A DNA stretch of 29,977 bases. Origin: VRUE01 sp040879985 (GTDB taxonomy: Bacteria; Actinomycetota; Thermoleophilia; Solirubrobacterales; 70-9). This document shows, in pieces, positions 1 to 7,731 of this stretch; position 1 is the first letter of the stretch, and each line of letters opens with the position of its first letter. The stretch spans positions 1 through 29,977 of the forward strand of contig JBBDJH010000008.1 of the NCBI GenBank assembly GCA_040879985.1. Direction: 5' to 3'. The notes beneath the pieces were generated by a model. It worked only from the letters and a program-made list of their open reading frames with translations. It searched no databases and was not told the DNA's origin. The position numbers and the translations under genes are program-made.

Positions 1-26
1 TCTCCGATGTCGCGACACATCACAAG

Positions 27-99
27 TACCCCCGGCAGGATTCGAACCTGCGGCCCGCTGCTTAGAAGGCAGCCGCTCTGTCCACTGAGCTACGGGGGC
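27..99 (-). tRNA. tRNA-Arg (anticodon UCU)
   Basis: Read on the minus strand this is a complete 73-nt cloverleaf. It has a 7-bp acceptor stem (GCCCCCG with CGGGGGU, G-U at the top), a D-arm containing AGCTC, an anticodon stem GCTGC/GCAGC closing a loop CTTCTAA with anticodon TCT, and a T-arm with TTCGAAT. The discriminator base is A and CCA is not encoded. It should decode AGA, a rare codon in so GC-rich a genome. Confidence 0.95.
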
Positions 100-138
100 T
101 TGTCCACCTAGATTACGGCCCTGGTGCGCCGCTTTGCG

Positions 139-144
139 TAGGAT
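139..144 (+). promoter_or_regulatory. -10-like hexamer TAGGAT, leaderless start of the hydrolase
   Basis: TAGGAT lies 8 nt before the ATG at 153, with no purine-rich ribosome site between. The spacing fits a TANNNT -10 box with transcription starting at or next to the start codon. The same arrangement recurs at several genes here. Confidence 0.45.
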
Positions 145-152
145 CGCTGTCG

Positions 153-953
153 ATGCCGAGTGTCGATGCGGGAAGCAGCGAGCTTCATTACGTGCGCGCC
201 GGGGCGGGCGAGCCGCTGCTGCTGATCCAGGGGATGAGCGCCACCCACATGGCCTGGGGGCGGCCCTTTCTGTCGCTGCTCGAGCAGAGCTTCGAGTGCA
301 TCGCCTTCGACAACCGCGGCATGGGGCTGTCCGGGCGGGCGGAGATGCCCTTCACGATCGCCGACCTGGCCGCCGACACGGCCGGCCTGCTCGACGCGCT
401 CGAGATCGAGCGCGCCCATGTGCTGGGCATCTCGATGGGCGGGATGATCGCCCAGGAGCTGGCCCTCGCCCACCCCGAGCGAGTCCGCAGCCTGACCCTC
501 GGCGCGACCTACTGCGGCGGGCCGGAGGCGACGCTGATCGAGCCCGAGGACCTCGAACTGCTGGGCGCGGCGATGGCCTCCGGCGAGCGCGAGCGGGTCG
601 TCCGCGCGATGTGGGAAATCAACCTCTCCCCCGCCTTCCGCGCCGACGAGTCCGGCTTCGGCGAGTTCAGCGAGATGGCCGCGGCGCTACCGGCGCCGCA
701 GGCAGTGGTCCTGCAGCAGATGCAGGCCTGCGCCGCCCACGACACCAGCGCCCGGCTGGGTCGGATCGAGGTCCCGGCGCAGGTCATCCACGGCACCGCG
801 GATCGCCTGCTCGGGGTCGGCAACGGGATCCAGATCGCCGCCCTGCTGGGGGTCGAGCCGCACCTGCTCGACGGCGTCGGTCACCTGTTCTGGTGGGAGC
901 AGCCGCAGCGCTCGGCGGCGCTGGTCCGCGAGCACGCCCTCGCGCCCGCCTGA
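153..953 (+). CDS. Alpha/beta-fold hydrolase
   Basis: A 266-aa alpha/beta hydrolase of the usual length for single-domain esterase/lactonase/haloperoxidase-like enzymes. The N-terminal strand LLLIQGMS supplies the oxyanion-hole region. FDNRGMGLS follows the typical D-x-R-G-x-G-x-S pattern, and GISMGG at about residue 95 is the nucleophile elbow with the catalytic Ser. An Asp in HGTADRLLG (about residue 215) and the His in GVGHLFWWEQ near the C-terminus complete the triad. No signal peptide is seen, so it is cytoplasmic. The ATG at 153 puts the core fold right at the N-terminus; a longer reading from 134 is in another frame and is a shadow. The substrate cannot be told from sequence. It is transcribed alone, convergent with the membrane protein gene downstream. 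Confidence 0.9.
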   Translation: MPSVDAGSSELHYVRAGAGEPLLLIQGMSATHMAWGRPFLSLLEQSFECIAFDNRGMGLSGRAEMPFTIADLAADTAGLLDALEIERAHVLGISMGGMIAQELALAHPERVRSLTLGATYCGGPEATLIEPEDLELLGAAMASGERERVVRAMWEINLSPAFRADESGFGEFSEMAAALPAPQAVVLQQMQACAAHDTSARLGRIEVPAQVIHGTADRLLGVGNGIQIAALLGVEPHLLDGVGHLFWWEQPQRSAALVREHALAPA

Positions 954-966
954 GGCGCGGCCCTGT

Positions 967-3138
967 TCAACCTTTGCCGACGTCGGCGCAGCTGGCGTCG
1001 AGCTCGCCGTTGACCTTGAAGACGTAGTCCGGCTGCGGGGTGATGGCGGGCTCTTCGACGACCAGCTCCAGCGCCGGATCGGTTTTCAGCCAGGCGTAGA
1101 CCGGGTAGTAATGGTCGGACTCGGGCGAGTCCTGGGTCGCTTGGCTGGTGATCAGGTAGTCGTAGGCGCCCTCGTTGACGAGCCGGCGGAACTGGCGGCA
1201 GGTCGTCGCCAGGCGGTACTCGCCGATCGGCCCCTCGACGCCGATGTACTGGACGTGGTTGTCGAGGTTTTTGCCGTAGAAGCCGTACTGGCCGAAGAAG
1301 ATCTGGCCCGAGCCGGCGATCCCGATCCGCTTGTCCTGCTGGGCGTGGGCGAAGGCGAAGGCCTCCTGCGGCCCGCCGTCCTGGAGGAAGGGCGTCGTGC
1401 GCTGGTAGTGCTGCTCGTAGTACTGGACCTGCTGGGCGCGGCCGAGGACGACGGCGAGCAGCAGGATGACGCCGGCCGCGGCGGCGACCCGGCCGCGACC
1501 GATGATCCGCCGTCCCCGCAACAGCCCCAGCGCGGCCGGCGCCCAGAGCAAGGCCAGGGTGAGGAAGACCGTGCCGACGATGTAGTCCGGGTACCAGCGC
1601 GGCGTCGTCAGCACGGTGATCGCGTAGACCGCGACCAGGAAGAGCAGCGTCTGCCAGGCGCGGCTGTCCGGCGCCCGCAGGGGGCGCGCGATCGGCACCA
1701 GCGTCAGCGCCAGCAGCAGGCCGGGCATCAGGTAGCGGGTGTTGGTGAAGAAGCCCGTCGGCGAGCCCTCCTGGCCGGCCGCGGTCAGCGGCGTGAACAG
1801 GTAGACGACCGCCGTCAGCAGCGCCGCGGCGGCGACCACGCGGAGGATCTTGTTGCGCGAGCGCACGGCGATGAAGACCGCGGCGGCGACGGCCATCAGC
1901 AGGATCAGCGGCCAGAGCGGGCCGAGCGCGTCGCCCAGGTCGGGAAAGAACCAGCGCCGGTAGATCGTCGGGTCGGTCAGATAGTCGGCGACCGCGAAAC
2001 GCGGCCGCGGGTCGAGCGGGAGCTGATCGGGCCGGGGCAGGCTCAGCGGCCCCCAGCCCGTCTGCGGGATCGGGTTGCCGCCGGTGATGATCGCGGCGCG
2101 CACGTACCAGTAGCCGCCGACGACGAAGGCCGGGATACCGATCGCCGCGGCCGTCACCAACCTGCGCCCCGCGCCGCTGACCAGGACCATGCCGACGGCG
2201 ATCGCGCCGACCGGCGCCAGCAGCGGCAGCTTCACCGAGACGGCCAGGCCGGCGGCGACCCCGGCGAGGATCAGCGGCCCCTTGTCGAGCAGCGGCGCAT
2301 CGCTCTCCGGCGCGTCCTGAACGGCGCCGGCCTTCGGCGCGCGTCGCTGGTGGCCGTTGATCAGGAAGGCGGCGAAGGCGAGCAGGAAGGCGAGACCCAT
2401 GATGTCGTTGCGTCCCTCGCCGGGCTGCGTCTCGATCATCACCCCGGCGGAGAAGACCAGCGCCCCGGCGACGAGGGTCGCGGGGCCGACCTTGTAGGGG
2501 CGGCCGACGCACCAGGCGGCCAGCAGGCCGATCGAAAGCCAGATCATGTTGATCAGCGGCGAGAGCCAATCGGTCTTGAAGAGCACGATCCCGCCGGCGT
2601 GGATGAGCTCGGCGCTGCCCGGGTAGAACCAGGCGGCGAGCCGCAGCGGGTCCGTGTAGTGCAGCGGCAGCGTCGTCCCCTCCTGGGCGATCCGCCCCGA
2701 GAACGGCATGTGGTACCAGGTCGTGTCGCCGCCGAACATGCCGTGGTCGAGCGCGAGCTGCGAGGGGAAGGTCCACTCGGCGACCACCCAGGAGGCTACG
2801 CCGAGTGCGATCAGCAGGGCGGCGGTCTGGACCTGCGGAGCGCTGACTTCACGGTCCTGCGCCGGCGCCATCGTCCAGCCGAGCGCCGCCGCGCCGAGCC
2901 CGACCGCGATGCCGCCGACGATCGTCCAGCCGAGGGTGAGGATCTCGAGCGAGCCGAGCAGCTGCAGGACGAGGATCAGCAGGGCGCAGGCCAGCGTCGC
3001 GTCGGCGAGGCGGGCGAGCGCGCCGGAGAACTCGGGCACGATCCAGCGTCGCAGCCAGTAGCCGCCGAGGCCGAGCGCGGCGACGATGCCGATCGTCGCC
3101 AGGCAGCCCGCGATGTAGGAGCCGAGGGAGGGGGTCAC
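967..3138 (-). CDS. Large polytopic membrane protein, GT-C glycosyltransferase-like
   Basis: A 723-aa protein starting at GTG with roughly 14-16 hydrophobic segments through about residue 570, then a soluble C-terminal region of about 150 residues that is probably extracytoplasmic. An acidic loop after the fourth segment (GGDTTWYHMPF, about residue 135) is reminiscent of the Asp-containing first periplasmic loop of GT-C enzymes (PMT/ArnT/mannosyltransferase types), which use polyprenyl-linked sugars. That is an inference from topology; I do not recognise a specific family. The C-terminal part contains QIFFGQYGFYG and a Cys-containing segment CRQFRRLVNEG. A TAGCAT hexamer lies 9 nt before the GTG, so it may have its own leaderless promoter although msrA ends only 37 nt upstream on the same strand. 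Confidence 0.8.
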   Translation of the reverse strand: MTPSLGSYIAGCLATIGIVAALGLGGYWLRRWIVPEFSGALARLADATLACALLILVLQLLGSLEILTLGWTIVGGIAVGLGAAALGWTMAPAQDREVSAPQVQTAALLIALGVASWVVAEWTFPSQLALDHGMFGGDTTWYHMPFSGRIAQEGTTLPLHYTDPLRLAAWFYPGSAELIHAGGIVLFKTDWLSPLINMIWLSIGLLAAWCVGRPYKVGPATLVAGALVFSAGVMIETQPGEGRNDIMGLAFLLAFAAFLINGHQRRAPKAGAVQDAPESDAPLLDKGPLILAGVAAGLAVSVKLPLLAPVGAIAVGMVLVSGAGRRLVTAAAIGIPAFVVGGYWYVRAAIITGGNPIPQTGWGPLSLPRPDQLPLDPRPRFAVADYLTDPTIYRRWFFPDLGDALGPLWPLILLMAVAAAVFIAVRSRNKILRVVAAAALLTAVVYLFTPLTAAGQEGSPTGFFTNTRYLMPGLLLALTLVPIARPLRAPDSRAWQTLLFLVAVYAITVLTTPRWYPDYIVGTVFLTLALLWAPAALGLLRGRRIIGRGRVAAAAGVILLLAVVLGRAQQVQYYEQHYQRTTPFLQDGGPQEAFAFAHAQQDKRIGIAGSGQIFFGQYGFYGKNLDNHVQYIGVEGPIGEYRLATTCRQFRRLVNEGAYDYLITSQATQDSPESDHYYPVYAWLKTDPALELVVEEPAITPQPDYVFKVNGELDASCADVGKG

Positions 3139-3175
3139 CGGCGCGAGATGCTATTCGGCGCGGCGGGCGGGCGGG

Positions 3176-3751
3176 CTACTCGGCGGCGACTGCCGGAATG
3201 CGGCAGGAGACGCCGGTTCCGGCGAGGCCGCAGTAGCCGCCGGGAACCTTGTGCAGGTACTGCTGGTGATAGTCCTCGGCGTAGTGGAAGGGCCCGGCCG
3301 GCTCGATCTCGGTCGTGACCGGATCGCGGCCTGCGGCCCGCAGCGCCTCGTCGTAGGCCCGCCGCGCGATCTCCGCGGTCGCCGCCTGCGCCTCGCTCGT
3401 CGTGTAGATGCCGGAGCGGTACTGGCTGCCGACGTCGTTGCCCTGGCGCATCCCCTGGGTCGGGTCGTGCTCCTCGAAGAAGACCTTGAGCAGATCGGCG
3501 TAGGAGACCGCCCGCGGGTCGAAGGCGACGAGGACCGCCTCGGCGTGGCCGGTCCTGCCGGTGCAGACCTCCTCGTAGGTCGGGTTCGCGGTCGTCCCGT
3601 TGATGTAGCCGACCGCCGTCGTGTGGACGCCGTCGAGCTCCCAGAAGAGCCACTCCGCACCCCAGAAACAGCCGAGCGCAAAGTAGGCGACCTCGGTCCC
3701 GTCCGGAAAGGGCGGCCCCATGGGGGTTCCGAGAACGGCGTGTTTCGACAT
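3176..3751 (-). CDS. msrA: Peptide methionine-S-sulfoxide reductase MsrA
   Basis: A 191-aa MsrA, which reduces the S-epimer of methionine sulfoxide in proteins with thioredoxin as donor (a thioredoxin reductase is encoded at 16930). The catalytic GCFWG motif is near residue 27. The family signatures GYINGTTANPTYEEVC, HAEAVLVAFDP and FFEEHDPTQ follow, and the C-terminal GYCGLAGTGVSC supplies the resolving cysteines. The frame is open upstream to 3904, but that extension is basic low-complexity sequence antisense to a small membrane protein gene. The ATG at 3751 gives the normal family length and has a -10-like TACCTT 9 nt upstream. It is divergent from the gene at 3777. Confidence 0.95.
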   Translation of the reverse strand: MSKHAVLGTPMGPPFPDGTEVAYFALGCFWGAEWLFWELDGVHTTAVGYINGTTANPTYEEVCTGRTGHAEAVLVAFDPRAVSYADLLKVFFEEHDPTQGMRQGNDVGSQYRSGIYTTSEAQAATAEIARRAYDEALRAAGRDPVTTEIEPAGPFHYAEDYHQQYLHKVPGGYCGLAGTGVSCRIPAVAAE

Positions 3752-3760
3752 CGTCCCTAC

Positions 3761-3770
3761 AAGGTAGCGT
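3761..3770. promoter_or_regulatory. Overlapping divergent -10 elements (msrA / small membrane protein)
   Basis: Only 25 bp separate the divergent start codons at 3751 (-) and 3777 (+). On the plus strand TAGCGT (3765-3770) ends 6 nt before ATG. On the minus strand TACCTT (3766-3761) ends 9 nt before ATG. The two hexamers share the TA at 3765-3766, so polymerase binding in one direction should exclude the other. Neither start has a Shine-Dalgarno sequence. Confidence 0.45.
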
Positions 3771-3776
3771 GGGCCC

Positions 3777-4052
3777 ATGGGCTGCTTGGCTCTTCTCTTC
3801 GCGCTGATCTCACCGCGCCTGGCGCTGTTCGTGCTCTTCCTGTTCAGCGACATCCTCGGCCGCGCCTTCGACAGCTGGATCGTCCCGCTGATCGGCTTCT
3901 TCATCGTGCCCTGGACGACGCTGGCCTACGCCGTGATGTGGTCCTCGTCGAACGGCGTCGCCGGCTTCGAGTGGTTCATCGTCGCCGCCGCCTTCCTGGT
4001 CGACATCGGCGCCTTCGCCGGCGGCAAGCGGCGCCGCGAGCAGACCGCCTAG
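3777..4052 (+). CDS. Small two- to three-helix membrane protein, unknown function
   Basis: A 91-aa protein that begins directly in a hydrophobic helix (LALLFALISP, LALFVLFLFSDIL). It has a second membrane segment around IVPLIGFFIVPWTTLAYAVMW, a third around WFIVAAAFLVDIGAFAGG, and a basic tail KRRRE that predicts a cytoplasmic C-terminus. It resembles small conserved hypothetical membrane proteins of actinobacteria; no function is known to me. Its divergent position against msrA, with shared -10 sequences, may reflect opposing expression. It ends 7 nt from the convergent gene at 4060. Confidence 0.8.
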   Translation: MGCLALLFALISPRLALFVLFLFSDILGRAFDSWIVPLIGFFIVPWTTLAYAVMWSSSNGVAGFEWFIVAAAFLVDIGAFAGGKRRREQTA

Positions 4053-4059
4053 CGCTGCC

Positions 4060-4326
4060 TCAGCCGGCTTCGTCGACCGGGAACCCGAGCCGGATGTGCT
4101 CCTTGGCGAGCACGATGAAGTCCCGCCGCATCGTCTCGCCGCCGAGGAGCGGCGTGATCTCGACGTTGAGCAGGGGGATGAAGGCGACATCGGCCCTGTT
4201 CACCGCGTCCGAGAACCGGCTCTGGTAGCCCTCGGGGGGCAACGTCACGTCGCCGACGACCCGATGGCGGTCGGTTTCGAAGCTGACCCGTTCGCGCCGT
4301 CGCGAATTCCCCGCTTGCCTCTCCAT
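4060..4326 (-). CDS. Small conserved protein of unknown function
   Basis: An 88-aa soluble protein: a basic N-terminus (RRRERVSFETDRH), then HRVVGDVTLPPEGY, an NVEITPL segment and a C-terminal LAKEHIRLGFPVDE. The pattern (a nucleic-acid-like or beta-barrel core around VSFET and VGDVTLP) looks conserved but has no assigned function. The frame stays open upstream through the neighbouring tRNA-Pro gene, which cannot be protein coding, so the ATG at 4326 is chosen. The tRNA and this gene are codirectional and 80 nt apart, so they could share a transcript. Confidence 0.75.
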   Translation of the reverse strand: MERQAGNSRRRERVSFETDRHRVVGDVTLPPEGYQSRFSDAVNRADVAFIPLLNVEITPLLGGETMRRDFIVLAKEHIRLGFPVDEAG

Positions 4327-4406
4327 GGCGGCACCTATCGGCTTTTCCAGGCATTTCGCGATTGGATAAGCGTCCAGATCGATTCCGGATTCCACCACTG
4401 CTCGTA

Positions 4407-4480
4407 TCGGGGCGCCCGGATTCGAACCGAGGACCTCGGCCACCCAAAGGCCGCGCGCTACCAGGCTGCGCCACGCCCCG
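4407..4480 (-). tRNA. tRNA-Pro (anticodon UGG)
   Basis: A minus-strand 74-nt cloverleaf. The acceptor stem CGGGGCG/CGCCCCG is perfectly paired, and the D-arm reads GGCGCAGCCTGGTAGC. The anticodon stem CGGCC/GGCCG closes the loop TTTGGGT (anticodon TGG), and the T-loop is TTCGAAT. The discriminator is A and CCA is not encoded. The anticodon and the C1-G72 acceptor pair are both typical of bacterial tRNA-Pro. Confidence 0.95.
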
Positions 4481-4519
4481 AAACAACCAGTGTAAGGCGA
4501 GCGCAATACGGGAAACCGT

Positions 4520-4525
4520 TAGCTT
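4520..4525 (+). promoter_or_regulatory. -10-like hexamer TAGCTT before the DUF1015 gene
   Basis: TAGCTT ends 8 nt before the ATG at 4534 in a locally AT-richer stretch. No Shine-Dalgarno sequence is present, so a leaderless message is likely. Confidence 0.4.
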
Positions 4526-4533
4526 TCGCGCCG

Positions 4534-5823
4534 ATGGCCGACGTGCGCCCTATCTTTGCTACCCACTACGACCTCGGGGTGGTCGGGTCGCTACAGGAGG
4601 TGGCGGCGCCGCCCTATGACGTGATCGACGCCGCGATGCGGGCGCGGCTGCTCGAGCGATCGCCCCACAACGCGGTCGCGATCGACCTGCCCAAACCCTA
4701 CGGCGAGACCGGGCCGCAGCGGACGGACGACGACCCCTACGAGCGGGCGGCGCGGACGATCGGCGAGTGGCGTGAGGCCGGCGCGCTGCTCAGCGACGCC
4801 GAGCCGGCGATCTGGGCGATGACCCAGGACTACACCGGCCCCGACGGGGCGCCCCGCACCCGCCACGGCATCCTCGCCCGGGTCCGGGTCGAGGACTTCT
4901 CCGCAGGCCAGGTCCTCCCCCACGAGCGCACCCTGCCCGGGCCGAAGCGCGACCGCCTCGACCTCACCCGCGCCACCCGCCACAACCTCTCGCCGATCTT
5001 CTCGCTCAGCACCGAAGACGCCTGGCCGCTGGTCGCGCCGGCGGTCGAGGCGCAGGATCCCTGGGGAGAAGCGACCGACGAAGGCGGCGCCGTGACCCGC
5101 GTCTGGCGGGTCGGCGACCCGGCTGTCCACGCGCAGGTAACCGAGCTGCTGGCCGGCGCCCAGCTGCTGATCGCCGACGGCCACCACCGCTACGAGACCG
5201 CGATCGCCTACCGCGACGAGGTCGGCGGCGAGGGCGATCACGAGTTCACCCTGATGGCGCTGACCGGGCTCGACGATCCCGGCCTCACCGTCTTCCCCAC
5301 CCACCGCCTGCTCTCCGGCCTGCGCGACGACCCCGAGCGCCAGCGCCGCCTCGGCGAGGGCCTGCGCGAGATCTTCGACGCAACCGAGGTGCCGCTCGAG
5401 CAGCTCGACCCGCTCGGCGAGGAGGGCGCCGGCGTTTTCGGCCTCTACGACAGCTTCCACCGGAAAGCCTTCCGCCTGCGCCTCAAGGACAGCGCCGTCG
5501 CCGCGCTCGACCAGCGGCTCGCCGGCAAGCCGGAGGCCTACCGCCGCCTCGACGCGGCGATCCTCGAGACGCTCGTGCTCACCGACATCGCCGGGCTGAG
5601 CGAGGACGACATCCTCGCCAAGCGCGGCCTCGGCTACTCGAAGAGCGTCGACGACTCGCTCGCCCTGCTCGACGACGGCGCCTACGACGTCGCCTTCATC
5701 CTCCGCCCGATCCCCGTCGACCAGGTCAAGGCGATCTGCGAAAGCAGCGAGAACATGCCGCCCAAGTCGACCTACTTCTTCCCCAAGGTCTTGACCGGCC
5801 TGGTCTTCAACCCGGTCGGCTGA
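4534..5823 (+). CDS. DUF1015 family protein
   Basis: A 429-aa DUF1015 protein. The family hallmarks are visible: AAPPYDVID near the N-terminus, an LPHERTLPGPKRDRL segment around residue 130, and the highly conserved LIADGHHRYETA block around residue 210. The C-terminal part contains YSKSVDDS. The biochemical role of the family is not established. The conserved His/Asp/Arg cluster suggests an enzyme and some members are annotated vaguely as kinases or phosphatases, which I do not endorse. Longer in-frame upstream sequence runs through the antisense of the tRNA-Pro gene and is rejected. It is followed after 23 nt by the adenosyltransferase gene. Confidence 0.9.
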   Translation: MADVRPIFATHYDLGVVGSLQEVAAPPYDVIDAAMRARLLERSPHNAVAIDLPKPYGETGPQRTDDDPYERAARTIGEWREAGALLSDAEPAIWAMTQDYTGPDGAPRTRHGILARVRVEDFSAGQVLPHERTLPGPKRDRLDLTRATRHNLSPIFSLSTEDAWPLVAPAVEAQDPWGEATDEGGAVTRVWRVGDPAVHAQVTELLAGAQLLIADGHHRYETAIAYRDEVGGEGDHEFTLMALTGLDDPGLTVFPTHRLLSGLRDDPERQRRLGEGLREIFDATEVPLEQLDPLGEEGAGVFGLYDSFHRKAFRLRLKDSAVAALDQRLAGKPEAYRRLDAAILETLVLTDIAGLSEDDILAKRGLGYSKSVDDSLALLDDGAYDVAFILRPIPVDQVKAICESSENMPPKSTYFFPKVLTGLVFNPVG

Positions 5824-5834
5824 GGCTCGCGGCG

Positions 5835-5840
5835 TAGGAT
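5835..5840 (+). promoter_or_regulatory. -10-like hexamer TAGGAT, 6 nt before GTG
   Basis: TAGGAT followed by CACGCC and then the GTG start at 5847. This is the same box and spacing as before the hydrolase at 153, in a gap of only 23 nt. The adenosyltransferase may thus be transcribed leaderless from its own promoter as well as by read-through. Confidence 0.45.
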
Positions 5841-5846
5841 CACGCC

Positions 5847-6413
5847 GTGGTCAAGATCTACACCAGGAAGGGCGACGACGGCAGCACCTCGCTCTGGTAC
5901 GGCGGCCGCGTGCCCAAGCACCACGGCCGCACCGAGGCCTACGGGGCGCTCGACGAAGCCTGCTCGCAGCTCGGCGTTGCGCGCGCTCTGTGCGGCCCCG
6001 GGCAGGCCGAGCTCGCCGCCGACATCCTCCGCCTCCAGGACGACCTCTTCGTCGCCGGCGCCGAGCTGGCGACCGCGCCGGAGGCGAGCGAGCGGCTCGA
6101 AGACGGGATCAGCCGCACGACCGAGGCGATGGTCGGCGAGATGGAGACGGCGATCGACCGCTACATGGACCGGGTCGAGCTGCCGCCCAAGTTCGTCATC
6201 CCCGGCGGCAACGCGCTCTCCGCCCAGCTCGACGTCGCGCGCACGACGATCCGCCGCGCCGAGCGCCGCATCAGCGCGCTCAACGAGCAAGGCGAGCTCG
6301 CCGCCGAGACCGTGATCCACTTCGTCAACCGCGCCTCCGACCTCGCCTACGCGATGGCCCGCTTCGCCGATGTCGACGACCCGGCCCTGTTCGAGGGCCG
6401 GCGGAAGGCCTAG
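5847..6413 (+). CDS. Cob(I)alamin adenosyltransferase, PduO/MMAB type
   Basis: A 188-aa PduO-type ATP:cob(I)alamin adenosyltransferase, which makes adenosylcobalamin, the cofactor of enzymes such as methylmalonyl-CoA mutase. The N-terminal signature KIYTRKGDDGSTSL is the ATP-binding loop. GRTEAYGALDEACSQLG (residues 31-47), a PGGN turn around 130 and ARTTIRRAERRISAL (residues 131-145), bearing the catalytic arginines, are all family hallmarks. The length is normal. It starts at GTG. The acyl-CoA degradation genes downstream could feed propionyl-CoA into a B12-dependent pathway, but no mutase is in the window. Confidence 0.95.
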   Translation: MVKIYTRKGDDGSTSLWYGGRVPKHHGRTEAYGALDEACSQLGVARALCGPGQAELAADILRLQDDLFVAGAELATAPEASERLEDGISRTTEAMVGEMETAIDRYMDRVELPPKFVIPGGNALSAQLDVARTTIRRAERRISALNEQGELAAETVIHFVNRASDLAYAMARFADVDDPALFEGRRKA

Positions 6414-6430
6414 CGGCCAGGCCTGGCCAG

Positions 6431-7243
6431 ATGGACCTCGGCCTCAGCGGACGTGCCTGCGTGGTCACCGGCGCCAGCCGCGGGATCGGCCGTGAGACGG
6501 CGCGGCTGCTCTGCGCCGAGGGCGCGGGGGTGCTGCTGGTCGGGCGCAACGAGGAGCGGCTCGCGGCGGCCCGGGAGGAGGCCGTCTCCGCGGGCGCCGA
6601 GGCCGGGGGGCGAGCGGAGATCCTCGCCCAGGACGTGACGGCGGAGGACGGCGGCGCGCGGATGCTGGCCGCGGCGGGCGACGCCTTCGGCGGCCTCGAC
6701 GTGCTCGTCAACAACGCCGGCGCCGCGCAGTGGCGCCACCTCGACGACGTCCCCGACGAGGATTGGTACGCCCAGTACGAGCTCAACGTGATGGCGCCGC
6801 TGCGGGCGATGCGCGCCGCGGCGCCGCCGATGGCCGAGCGCGGCTGGGGGCGGATCGTCAACGTCTGTTCGACCGCCGGCAAGCGCCCCTCGGCGGCGAT
6901 GCCCGAGTACTCGGTCGCGAAGGCCGCCGAGCTCTCGCTCTCGCGCCTGTTCGCCGACCGCTACGCGAAGCAGGGCGTGCTCGTCAACGCGATCTGCCCA
7001 GGCCCGGTCGAAGCCGAGCTGTGGATGGAGCCCGGCGGCCTGCTCGACCAGTCGCAACAGATGACCGGGTCCGAGAGTCGCGAGCAGGCGCTCGAGACCG
7101 CCGGCGCCAAGCGCCCGATCGGCCGCCTCGCTGAGGTCGGCGAGATCGCCGCCGCGATCGTCTTCCTCTGCTCGGAGCGCGCCAGCTACGTCAGCGGCGC
7201 AGCATGGTCGGTCGATGGCGGCACCGTCCAGGTGATCATCTGA
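6431..7243 (+). CDS. Short-chain dehydrogenase/reductase (SDR)
   Basis: A 270-aa classical SDR. The cofactor loop TGASRGIG is at about residues 13-20, and the NNAG motif at about 97 stabilises the central sheet. Ser in NVCSTAG and the YSVAK motif (about 157-161) give the catalytic Ser-Tyr-Lys. A C-terminal VSGAAWSVDGGT is typical of the family. An Arg in VGRNEERLA after the second strand suggests NADP(H) preference. The substrate is unknown; FabG-like reductases and polyol or steroid dehydrogenases all share these motifs. It starts 17 nt after the adenosyltransferase and runs into the Nudix gene, so the three probably form one operon. Confidence 0.92.
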   Translation: MDLGLSGRACVVTGASRGIGRETARLLCAEGAGVLLVGRNEERLAAAREEAVSAGAEAGGRAEILAQDVTAEDGGARMLAAAGDAFGGLDVLVNNAGAAQWRHLDDVPDEDWYAQYELNVMAPLRAMRAAAPPMAERGWGRIVNVCSTAGKRPSAAMPEYSVAKAAELSLSRLFADRYAKQGVLVNAICPGPVEAELWMEPGGLLDQSQQMTGSESREQALETAGAKRPIGRLAEVGEIAAAIVFLCSERASYVSGAAWSVDGGTVQVII

Positions 7244-7731
7244 CCGACGCGGCGGTGCTGCTGCCGCTCTACGGCTGGCCGGACGAGCCGGGGCTGGTCT
7301 TCACCGAGCGCCGCGCCGATCTGCGCCGTCACGCCGGCGAGATCTCGTTCCCCGGCGGCCGCAGGGACGACGATGACGCCGATCTCACCGCCACGGCGCT
7401 GCGCGAGGCGCATGAGGAGATCGCCCTGGACCCCTCGCGGGTCGAGCTGGGCGAGCAGCTGCCGACCACCGGCACCTTCGTCACCGGCTACCGCATCCAC
7501 CCCTTCGTCGGCCGCATCCCCCACCCCGGCGAGCTCGGCCTCGAGCCCAACCCGGCCGAGGTCGAGACCGTGCTCGCCTACTCGCTGGACGTCCTCAGCG
7601 ACGGCTACGCGATGCGCCGCCTGATCCGCCGCGGCGTCCCGATCCACACCCCCACCTACGAGGTCGAAGGCCAGATGATCTGGGGAGCGACCGCGCGAAT
7701 CCTCGGCGACTTCCTAAGTCGACTCGGCTAG
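7240..7731 (+). CDS. Nudix hydrolase, CoA pyrophosphatase-like
   Basis: About 163 aa. The segment RRADLRRHAGEISFPGGR followed by ATALREAHEEIAL matches the UPF0035-plus-Nudix-box signature of the NudL/NUDT7 group, which hydrolyse CoA and acyl-CoA to 3'-phosphoadenosine phosphate and phosphopantetheine. The metal-binding REAHEE core is intact, with Ala in place of the usual last Gly. The start is uncertain. CTG at 7240 overlaps the SDR stop, ATG at 7204 is in frame but would overlap the SDR by 40 nt, and GTG at 7255 is also possible. It ends at CTAG, shared with the convergent peroxiredoxin gene. CoA turnover would suit the acyl-CoA genes nearby. Confidence 0.85.
   Translation: MTDAAVLLPLYGWPDEPGLVFTERRADLRRHAGEISFPGGRRDDDDADLTATALREAHEEIALDPSRVELGEQLPTTGTFVTGYRIHPFVGRIPHPGELGLEPNPAEVETVLAYSLDVLSDGYAMRRLIRRGVPIHTPTYEVEGQMIWGATARILGDFLSRLG

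Noticed and set aside
881..3318. Long open frames overlapping the polytopic membrane protein (881-2776 minus, 1111-3318 plus)
   Set aside because: Arg/Gly/Ala-rich composition without domain signatures; typical GC-bias shadows of the real gene.
3752..3904. N-terminal extension of MsrA
   Set aside because: The added residues are basic and unlike MsrA, and lie antisense to the small membrane protein; ATG 3751 gives the normal length.
4327..4506. Upstream extension of the small protein at 4060
   Set aside because: It would translate the tRNA-Pro gene.
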